Program-made: the position numbers and the translations under genes
The notes under the pieces: model-generated
What the model was told of the DNA's origin: nothing
Seen by the model: only the letters and a program-made list of their open reading frames with translations
Databases searched by the model: none
Assembly (NCBI GenBank): GCA_009746045.1
Contig: RPFO01000930.1
Coordinates: 1-20,000, forward strand
Source: Mesostigma viride
Taxonomy: Eukaryota > Streptophyta > Mesostigmatophyceae > Mesostigmatales > Mesostigmataceae
Reading direction: 5' to 3'
Length of the DNA stretch: 20,000 bases
In this document: in pieces, positions 1 to 9,200 of the stretch
Numbering within the stretch: the stretch's first letter is position 1
Layout: each line of letters starts with the position of its first letter

Positions 1-424
1 AGGGACGGGAGGGAGGGATGGGAGGGAGGGAGGGAGGAGGGAGGGAGGGAGGAGGGAGGGAGGAGGAGGGAGGGAGGGAGGAGGAGGGAGGAGGGAGGGA
101 GGGAGGGAGGGAGGGAGGGAGGGAGGAGGGAGGGAGGAGGGAGAGGGAGGAGGAGGGAGGGAGGGAGGGAGGGGAGGAGGGAGGAGGGGAGGAGGGAGGG
201 AGGGAGGGAGGGAGGGAGGGAGGGAGGGAGGGAGGGAGGGAGGGAGGGAGGGAGGGAGGGAGGGAGGAGGGAGGGAGGGAGGGAGGGGGGAGGAGGGAGG
301 GAGGGAGGGAGGGAGGGAGGGAGGGAGGAGGGAGGGAGGGAGGGAGGGAGGAGGGGGGAGGAGGGAGGGAGGGAGGGAGGGAGGGAGGGAGGGAGGGAGG
401 GAGGAGGAGGGAGGGAGGGAGGGA
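1..424. repeat. GGGA/GGA purine microsatellite
   Basis: Near-continuous GGGAGGGA and GGAGG units make the plus strand almost purely purine. On the minus strand the tract lies inside the first intron of gene A, so that transcript would carry a C/U-rich run. The unit drifts between GGGA, GGA and G runs, as expected of replication slippage. Any reading frame through it is low complexity and I do not regard it as coding. Confidence 0.97.
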
Positions 425-447
425 GACACACACGCCCACACACAGAA

Positions 448-613
<166 letters not shown>

Positions 614-674
614 ATTCAAAAAGCTAAATTTTCTCCTTTTGATATAAAGCTTCGTCAAGCACAAAAAATATAGT

Positions 675-730
675 GGGTGTGAGTGTGAGTGAGTGAGTGA
701 GTGTGTGTGTGTGTGTGTGCGCGCGCGTGC
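675..730. repeat. GAGT / (GT)n / (GC)n alternating tract
   Basis: GTGAGT-type units pass into (GT)n and then GCGCGCGTGCG, an alternating purine-pyrimidine stretch. It sits 35-90 nt inside intron 1 of gene A, just beyond that gene's 5' splice site at 764-763. Confidence 0.9.
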
Positions 731-764
731 GTTTGCACAGCCAGCCAGAACTGTTAGCACGCAC

Positions 765-1522
765 CTATAAGCGATTTTCTTCCGGTCAGATATTACCATG
801 CCGTGCTTGATGAAGGCGAGGTTGAAGGTCAGAACGAGATCTAACATAAATAAACAGTCAATGACCAGGTCGAGCTTTGGCAGGGCCTGGTTCTTAAGCC
901 CATCCACCCGATGGAACGCAAATCGGAATGGCGAGAAGAAAGCCGTGTAAACGACCAGCAGCACGGTAATGTGCCAGAAATAGACGTAGTAGACGTTGGT
1001 GGGGTGGATGACGAAGGGAGGGAGGTAGTCAGGCTGCAGCACAAGCGAATCGCGCTGCAATGCCTTGGACTTCAGCAGAGGGCTGACTGGCTTCTCATCG
1101 TCCCTCGGCCGACGCTTGAACATTGCTCTTGGGGAGCCAAAAGTCGGTGACTTAGAACCCGATCCTCCATCGTCGCGGGCGTTTGGGCCAAAACCGGAAA
1201 GGCGACGGACGCGAATGTTATCTAGACGCCGGGGATCTATAACCTGTGCCAGCTTGCCATGCACCGTGCTGTCATTGTGAATGCTGGACGTTGTAGGGTC
1301 GTAACCAAATACGGCCCGATTGGCGCCGCCGAAATGTATTGTACTGCTGGAATCGGACTGTCCAGCGCGAAGCGTGGCTTGGCGGCGCATAGTGGCATGG
1401 CTAGACCCAGATGTTGAGAGAGTGCTAAGTCTGATTTGTCTGGCGGACCCAGTAAGGTCGTCGCTGCTTCGCATGGTATGCAGTTCTGTCATGTGTATTC
1501 CTTCCTTCCTAACCGACGCCAT
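765..1522 (-). CDS. gene A: Shaker-type K+ channel, first coding exon (5' partial gene)
   Basis: This exon encodes 252 complete codons plus two bases. Residues 1-165 are a Ser/Arg-rich cytoplasmic tail without a recognised domain. Residues 170-203 (FVIHPTNVYYVYFWH, then a hydrophobic stretch ending SPFRFAF) are S1. Residues 217-240 (LDLVIDCLFMLDLVLTFNLA, then FIKH) are S2, followed by SDRKKIAY before the splice. Each segment matches the corresponding part of gene B on the other strand and the plant AKT1 family. The ATG at 1522 is the first after an in-frame stop at 1612-1610. The donor GTGCGT begins at 764 and leaves phase 2 (AG), the same codon and phase as intron 1 of gene B. The frame stays open across the intron repeats to the window edge, so no stop marks the exon end. 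S3-S6, pore and C-terminus lie beyond the window. Confidence 0.88.
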
Positions 1523-2120
1523 TTTCTCACCACTACGGGATCCCTGATAAAAATTACACAGCAGATGCCACAAAGCCACGAAAACCACAATTATCCACCC
1601 ACTTGGTTATCAAACCTCTCGTAAATCATGGCAGTGTCGTCCCTGTATTTCCCAAAAGCAAATTGCACATTGAGCAGGGAAGAAAGATATATCCCCATTT
1701 CTCGTCGCGTAATTTCCATGAGAGCTTATCGCAGCGCATACTTTCTTCCACGTCGAGCAATTTGTTACGGGTGTGATTTCAAAACCCCCAAGTACAGAAA
1801 GCGCTGTCATCAATCGGATTTCACCCGCTGCATACATGGATGCCGACAGAAATTTCGTGCGCGCGCGGCCACGGCATTAGAAGTTGTTGTTGTTGTGTCC
1901 CACGCCGCACATGGGCAGCAGAGAATCATGGGCATTAGAAGTGCACGTGTACGGACGTCGTATGCAAGAACAGTCACTGATGATGTTGTTGCCAGTGACC
2001 GTTGGCCTGGTCATGAAATCGGATTCGGGGTGCATGGCGGGCCACATTCTGGTTGTATGGGTTAGTGCCTAAGTTGAGTTGAGTTGAGTTGAGTTTATTC
2101 CCGCGCCGGTGCCTAAGTGG

Positions 2121-2140
2121 GTATATTTATTATCCAATTA
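2121..2140. promoter_or_regulatory. possible TATA-like and CCAAT-like elements
   Basis: GTATATTTAT is followed at once by TATCCAATTA in an AT-rich pocket roughly midway between the two channel genes. The motifs resemble core promoter elements, but AT-rich pockets give such matches by chance, and the distance to either ATG (about 600 nt) requires long leaders or a leader intron. Confidence 0.25.
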
Positions 2141-2742
2141 TAGACCAGAGATGTGAAATGGGGAATGAGTACCAGCAAATCCTAAATGAATCTGGTTGTA
2201 ATAGTCGGTTGTAATAATGACGTAGTACATAAAGAGCTGTTAGACAGTCAACTGGCCTGGGTATGGCTTCGCACAAATATGCTATATGCGATCTCTGTGC
2301 TGCCCATGTGCGGCGTGGGCAACAACAACAACAACAACATAATGCGATCTGGACTATCCGGAACGAGACGGTTTTCTAAGTGCGGCAGGAGTACACCAAA
2401 GCAGCCGTGTGTTGTTTATTATAGTGTAAATCGAGTCTTGCAACAGGAACGACACTAGATTACGAACTCAACAAGTCAACCTGCAGGAACACAAACGCTT
2501 ATGATTATACGACGTTGGAATACTTAACCAGGCAAGTAGCCCAGTTATGCTTCAAGAATGAAAAAATAATTGAAACTTTCGGGATGTTTATTCTGTTTTC
2601 TCGTAATCCAGGCATCACGTTATGTTGCCGACAGCGGTTGTTAATCGGGTCGAGTGGCGCAAGCCATGTTATTTATGTTGACGCGTTTGTGTAGATAACT
2701 ACGTGGAATGGTTACAGCCGTGTAATATCCACGTCGTCAATC

Positions 2743-2760
2743 TTTTTTCTTCCTGTCCAG
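2743..2760 (+). other. likely 3' splice site of a 5' UTR intron of gene B
   Basis: A strong pyrimidine tract (TTTTTTCTTCCTGTCCAG) ends five bases before the gene B ATG. The triplet directly upstream of that ATG is an in-frame TAA, so the exon beginning at 2761 cannot carry coding sequence from further upstream in this frame. The simplest reading is a spliced leader exon. I could not identify its donor. Confidence 0.55.
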
Positions 2761-2765
2761 CTTAA

Positions 2766-3208
2766 ATGGAAGAGCAGTCATGGCGTCATTCTGGCTCAAC
2801 GACCCTAATGTCGCTGAAGGGCGTGAGTCTTCCAAATGCGCCAACACGCAAGAACAGTGCAGGCAGTATACCTCGGAAGAACAGCTTGGCCAGCATTTCT
2901 GGCGTTTCTGATGCTAGCCAGATTAATGCGCTCCTTGGCCCTACGAGATTGCCACGCTATGTTATTCACCCAGGAAACTGGTATTACATCCAGTACTGGC
3001 ATCTATCTATCGTGCTGGTTATTTATACGGCCATCATGGCCCCCTACCGGTTTGCTTTTCATGATGCTCGAGGGTATCACAACGACGGCGTCGCCAAGGC
3101 GGACTACTCGGTGGACGCCTTCTTCATGATGGACATCATCGTCACCTTCAACCTGGCCTTTTACAAGCACGGGCTGCTCATTGTGAAGCGGAAACAGATC
3201 GTGATCAA
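2766..3208 (+). CDS. gene B exon 1: N-terminus, S1 and S2
   Basis: Residues 1-147. The N-terminal 60 residues are Ser/Asn-rich with RKNS repeats (RKNSAGS and RKNSLAS), which resemble basophilic kinase sites. YVIHPGNWYYIQYWH leads into S1, and DAFFMMDIIVTFNLAFYKHG is S2. The ATG is preceded by an in-frame stop. The donor GTAAGT at 3209 splits codon 148 in phase 2 (AA + C, giving Asn). Confidence 0.92.
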
Positions 3209-6200
3209 GTAAGTGACCGTCAAGGCGAGTGACTTGCTGATGTCAATAGGGAGAGGTGGTGTATTGAAGCACGAGCGACCACTATCCATTCCTCGACCCT
3301 CGTTGACGTTATGAATATGAGATTACTTCAAGGGGTATCCACGCTGCTTTTCATAGTGACCTCACAGCCACCAGCTTCTGCAGACGAATTTTGAGGTTGG
3401 ATGTCATTTATTTAAGTCGCAGCAAGAAGAGTCGCGCCATGGTGGTGAAGGCGGGGTGAACACCCCAGCTAGCGTACATTGGGGTGAACACCCCAACTAG
3501 CATATTCCGAGGAGTTGGTCCAACTCTCCATGGTGCATGCGAAGTCCCGCTCACCTCACGAGGCGCATCTAACCTCGTGCATCGACAGAGAGCAGAGTCA
3601 AGGGCAGGGCACCCCGGTTGCCAGCAGCGTCCCCACGCCTCGCATCGCCGTGTACCAGGCAACGCGCAGCATTGCGTGTGTTGCCCCTTCGCGCTCCACT
3701 TACTCCCTCCTCCACACAGGGGCTGCCTCGTGTGTGTTCGGCATGCTCCACGCGCCCGCGTTATACCCCTGCGCGCAGCTACCTCGCGCACTGGGCCCAC
3801 CTGCTCCCCCCCCCCTCCTCATGCAGCTCCCGCCTGCACAAAACCGTCGCCCGCCTGACCACCTGCTGCGATGGCCTGACAAATATGTGGGAGCGCGCAT
3901 ATCCTTCGTCGGCGGTTCTGCCGTACGCGAGCCGAATGTCTCGCCTCGTAGACTTGCTAGATACTTGGATTGGGGTTCTGGCTTGTTGCTGCCCCTTGGA
4001 TAAGCTAGTTTGAATGCTGCTTGTCCTTTTGGCTGATTGCCACGCCCTTTGGTAGCTTAGGCTGCCTTGTTTCTGTAGTCTTGTTTGCCTAGCTGCATGG
4101 TTCCGAAATAGTGCCTAGCTGATATTATCATTCATGAACATCTATTGGTATGCATGATGGCCTTATCTATACATCCGCTGGGTCAGGTCCAGCTGTTTTC
4201 CCACCATGTGGTTTAACTTGTCTGCGTGTGTGTGGTCCACGTCACCTGCACGCGTGCCTGCGCCAGCTACCTGCGCAGCAACTTCTGGATGGACCTCGCG
4301 GCAAGCCTTCCGTGGGAGGCCATGTTCCATGCGTCCATCAGTCAATCTGACAACGATGATGGGCCACAGCGCCAGTCGCGCAAGCAGCTGCTCCTGCTCT
4401 CACTCGGCTTCTTGCGTCTCATCCGGCTCAAGCGCCTTGGCAAGTTGTTCGCAAAGTAAGGCACGCGAGCGGTCCACCAAGTAGGGCATGCGAGCGGTCC
4501 ACCAAGTAGGGCACGCGAGTGGTCCACCAAGTAGGGCACGCGAGTTGTGGAATGAAGCAAGTAGCAGTGTTTGGCCCGCCTGGCTGCCGCCTCGTTATAC
4601 GGCCCTGACAACCGCACACACTTTGCCACAAGTGCTTGCATGGGGTGCTTGCATGGGGTGGCAGGAGGGGTTCTCCTTACCCCTATGGCCTTGGCACGCC
4701 TCCGGTTGGCAGGCTGTTTCGTCCGTGCCCTGTACCCACCACCGGTTGGCCTGCCGACCAGCTGTCCTTGCACCGTTTGTACTTGGTGATGATGTGGGCG
4801 GTGGGAAGGTGACGACTAGCTGTCCTTGCACCGTTTGTACTTGGTGATGATGTGGGCGGTGGGAAGCTGCCGACCAGCTGTCCTTGCACCGTTTGTTCTT
4901 GGTGATGATGTGGGCGGTGGGAAGGTGCCGGCCAGCTGTCCTTGCACCGTTTGTACTTGGTGATGATGTGGGCGGTGGGAAGGTGCCGACCAGCTGTCCT
5001 TGCACCGTTTGTACTTGGTGATGATGTGGGCGGTGGGAAGGCCAGCTCGGTTGGTAGCGTGTTGCCAAGTTTGGCATGGGCTCCGTGTGTGGCTGCGAGA
5101 GAGATTGGGCAAGGGCTCGAGGACAAGGGCTTCACAAGGAGGGTGACTAGACTATTGCGTGCGGGCCCGCATCCCTGGCTGCGCTGTTGGCCCGTTTCCC
5201 TCTGTGGGCCCTGCTGTCCATCTCCTGCACTCTTATTTGGCCTGGTATCGGCCTACAACATGCAAGCCCACGCCGCTCGTTGCCCGCCTGCCACCTGTCT
5301 CTCCCCCTCTCCCCCCCCCCCCCCCTTGTGCCCCCAGCCTGGAGCAAGACATCCACGTGAGTCACTTCCTCATCCGCGCCATCAAGCTGTTCGTGGTGCG
5401 TGGGACCGGCTGTGCTTGCTTGCTGCGCATGCCCCCCCCGCCCCTCCAGTGGCAGGCACACCCCAATGGGATGGTTGCTGGCACACCCCAAGCCTGATCG
5501 TGTGTGCATGATAGAATATGCATCATCGCATGTGCGTGATTGTGTGTGTGTCTTGGCTCAGTATCTGGCACCACGACAGGCATGGCTTGCACACGCTACT
5601 GGCACCAGCCCCCGCCCCATGCACCCATGCCGATGAATGGGATGCACAGAGGCGTGCTCCTTGATGCAGCCGGCCTGCTCTGGCCGTGGTGTTCTCCATG
5701 TAGGCGTGCCATGCTACACCAGCCATGCTGCCTTTCTCCATGCTGCATAAGCAGGATGCACCCATGCGTGGATGTTTGGACCGGCTCATAGTGGACTTGT
5801 CCTTGTCCTTTCGTGGTAGTCTGCCCCTGCTATCAGCTGCAAGGGGCAGGCTGCAATGTTCCATCCACCGGAGCTGTTTCTGGCCCACCACAGCTATGAT
5901 GGTGCTCGTATTGTTGCTCTCCTTGCGCGGCACATGAGGCCTGATTCTCGCCATGCCGCTGTGGATGCTGGCGGTGATATTGCCCTTCCCTCAGACGGTG
6001 CTCTTTGTCGGCCACTTTGGGGCGTGCTACTTCTTCTTCCTGAGCACCCTGAGGGAGCCGGCGAACACCTGGATCGGGGTGCAGCCGCCAGACGTCAAGT
6101 CCAGGGAGCTGTACGTGCTAGTTGACCCGAGTTGACCCTGGTTGACCTGATTTGTTAGAAACAATACCGGTGCTTGCTTCCCTCGGTGTCCCGATTCCTC

Positions 6201-9200
6201 ACACCCTGAACCCACGCTTGCTTCCCTCGGTGTCCCACCCGACCCCCCACTTCGCACAGTCCCCTGCAACCCCCGCATGCCATGATGACCAACCCCACGC
6301 TCGCAGCACCAAGCACCCGACATACCTAGCGTAGCGACTCACGGCGATCAGCCCCCATGGTGGATGCGGTTGGCCCCCACTGTGTATATTGCGACATCAT
6401 GATGATGGTGCCGGGTTGACCCCCCGCCCCCCCTCACCCCACCGCAATCTTGCCAGGTTCCACCTGACACATTGCCATGATCACCATTTTTTCATTGCAC
6501 AGGTGTGACAGCAGAAAGGGCAGGCATTGTTTGGTATACATAGATTGGGTTTGCAGCGGTGGGCTCGTCACGTGCCATGGCCCGTATGAGTGGTAGAGGC
6601 AGAGGTCCCCCCATCTGTGCGGCCATCCACGCGGTGGTCAGGCATGAGCCACCGTCTGTTGCTGTTTTGTTATACAGAGACCCATGTGCAGTGTATGGAA
6701 CGGTGCCAAACGTGATGAGACGGGCAGCCCCTTGTAGCTTTCATTCAATTCGGAGTTGACGTCGTTTTGGTTCATGCAGCAGTGGTGGCCCGTGGCAGGC
6801 AGGATAGCGCGGCCCTGCTTGAGTGCACGGTGGCGCGTGCAAGCAACCTTGGGGGTGAGCCTGTCTTCCAAGGTCATTCAAGGTGGTCAAACGCACGAAT
6901 GTGGCCATCCTTGTTCATGGCAGGCACACAGTCTGCGATCACGCGGGCGCTGCACGTAGTGGAGCCACCAACCGGGCTGAGTATTGGGGCCCTTCGTACA
7001 TCAGTTCCGTTATGTGAGCTCCTGATTCGGCGTTGGTTAGGGGGGTTTACACAGTGCATATATACCTATTGAAATGGGAAACGCCGCGAGGAAGCTGCCA
7101 CACAATGTCAGACATACTTACTATCGGTAATCGTGGTCCAGGCCATAGTCGCATGAATATTGAACCGTTTTCTCGGATGTGGCCCCCCGTGTCCCCTGCC
7201 TCCGGTCCAGTTCCCTGACATCGTTGCTCACGCTGACTAGGCAGGTGCTCACCTCTCGCCCCCCTGTGCCATCCATGCATCCCTGCCCTCCCTTCCCCCT
7301 TCCCCCCCTTCCCCCCTATTCTGTTTCCCCGCCCCCTTTCTACCTCCCCCCCTGGCAGCTACGTGACCAGCCTCTACTGGAGCATGACGACGTACGTGTC
7401 GGTGGGCTACGGCGACATCCACGCCGTTAACAGCCTGGAGAAGATCTCCTGCGTGCTCTACATGGTCATCAGCGCGGCGCTCACTGCGTACATTATGGGC
7501 TCCATGATCAGCGTGGTCACGCGCGGCAGTGAGCGCACCATGGCCTACGTGAGTGGGCAGGGGGGGCAAGCAAGGGGGAGGTTGCAAGGGGGGGAGGGAG
7601 GAAAGAGGGCTTTTGCGAGGCCGCATCAATACTGAGAATCGCTTGATTTTGTCAATGCGTGGATTTATAACATTGCAGCACTCACGGGGGGGGGGCGCTA
7701 GGAGTTGCGGCATAGGTTACAGGAGGGAGGGAACAGGGAGCACGTTACGTGCACGTGGCCATGCCTAGTTGGATCAATCGACGTGGCAATGCAGCATGGA
7801 CGGAGCATGGCAGCACACGGCATGGCAATCCACACCACACCCTGGCATCCCACATATTGACCTGTGGGTGGCATGGTTTGCATGTCAGGGCGTGGCCCCC
7901 AAACCTACCCTCTTTCTCACAGCCACCTTGGACCAAGGTGGGCTGGGTGCAGCGTGCATCCTGTGCACTCCCCCCACCTATGTCGCGTCCTGTCAGTCTG
8001 CTCCTTAGGGTGTCAGATGGGTGCCGCATCGTATCACAGCCGTATGCCATTTACCGCACTATATTGTGTAGTCTCCACGTGCCAATGCTACATCCGCATT
8101 CCACGCTAAATGCCTCAGATGGCCATAGCACATGGCAGCTATACGTGGTGTCCTCGGGCTGGCAGCCACAGACGTGGAAGTCCCCAACGCCACCCCAGGA
8201 AGGAAGGGGGACCCCCATGGCAGGAAGCTGGGCGCCTCAACACGCGCCGCCTCAGCCATCCCTGTGTACAGGGCTTTAGAGGCAAGCTTGGGTGCTAGGT
8301 GAACGTCAGACGCATCTTTGCCTACAATACTTAGCTTTAACTTGCCATCCTTACATGCTTGCTTTGGTCTTTGCCCGTCCCTGAGCGAGCACCATCGGCA
8401 ACGTCACCCGATGTAAACATGGCCACTGCTTTCCCCCTTGATTTCCACTCGTGGGTGCTTCGCTCGCCGCCATCTGTTGCCAGCGCAACGAGCTGTCGAG
8501 CCTGGAGCACTACTTCTTCCGCAATCGCGTGCCGATGGACATCCGGCGCGACATGCTGGACTACATCAACATACAGTTCCAGATGGCCGACCAGCCAGAG
8601 GACGTGCTTGCGCCGTTCCCCTCCTCGATCCGCACGGACGTGATGCGCTTCCTCTACCTGGGCCTGCTGCAGCAGAGCTACGTCTTCGAGGACTGCGAGC
8701 CTGACTTTCTGGAGAGCTTGGTACGGGGGGGGGGGGGGGTCTTCCCATGCGGTCCACTTGCGTGCTATCTATTGGGCTGCAGAATACGTGCGTGGCAGCT
8801 GGAGCAGTTGTCGGACGGGGATATAGGACCATGGAGGATAGGAGCATGGCCTTTGCCTGTGCTAGAAGCATGTCCTAGGGTGGCATGGCGGTGGTGTCCC
8901 AGTCAGTGGTCACCCTGTGAAACCGTGCGTCAGGCAGTGTGTGTCTGAGCAGTGGGCATCAACCACGCTTAACAATGTCTTCCTTTCCTCCCCGCTGCCT
9001 TTCTGCCCTCCCTTTTTTCCCTCCCCCCCCATCCTCTTTCCAACTCCTCTGTCCAATGTGGTCTGTTCCTGGCCCTCTCCCCCCCCTTCCCTGCTGGCCC
9101 TTGATCCCATGATCCCCTGTGCCAGATCCCTGCCATGAGCATGGACTTCCACGCGCCCGGCACTTACGTTTTCAACGAGCTCGACCCGGGCGACAAGCTC

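Larger units (their letters stand above)
1523..2765. promoter_or_regulatory. intergenic region between divergent channel genes, presumed bidirectional promoter
   Basis: The two start codons, at 1522 minus and 2766 plus, are head to head and about 1.24 kb apart. The region is less GC-rich than the genes. It contains four TTGAG units (2074-2093), a CAA run (2321-2339), two copies of GCATTAGAAGT (1874 and 1932) and two of GTGCCTAAGT (2066 and 2109). No convincing gene was found inside it. It must hold both 5' untranslated regions and promoters, but transcription starts cannot be placed from sequence. Confidence 0.7.

Noticed and set aside
1628-2065. 145-codon plus-strand frame in the intergenic region
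   Set aside because: No domain, no splice or start context, and the composition is that of surrounding non-coding DNA.
3408-4013. Several 120-160 codon frames on both strands in intron 1
   Set aside because: GC-rich sequence has few stops. The overlapping translations show no domain, and the exon 1-2 splice is strongly supported by the channel alignment.
4342-5135. Overlapping minus-strand frames of 98-160 codons with SHRPHHHQVQTVQGQL-like repeats
   Set aside because: They are produced by the 58-bp minisatellite in intron 2; the same peptide appears in several frames because the period is not a multiple of three.
5939-5994. Extending exon 4 upstream through the ATG at 5953 (MPLWMLAVILPFPQ)
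   Set aside because: It would add residues inside S5 relative to plant Shakers. The pyrimidine tract ending CCCTCAG at 5994 gives the right phase and a gap-free S5.
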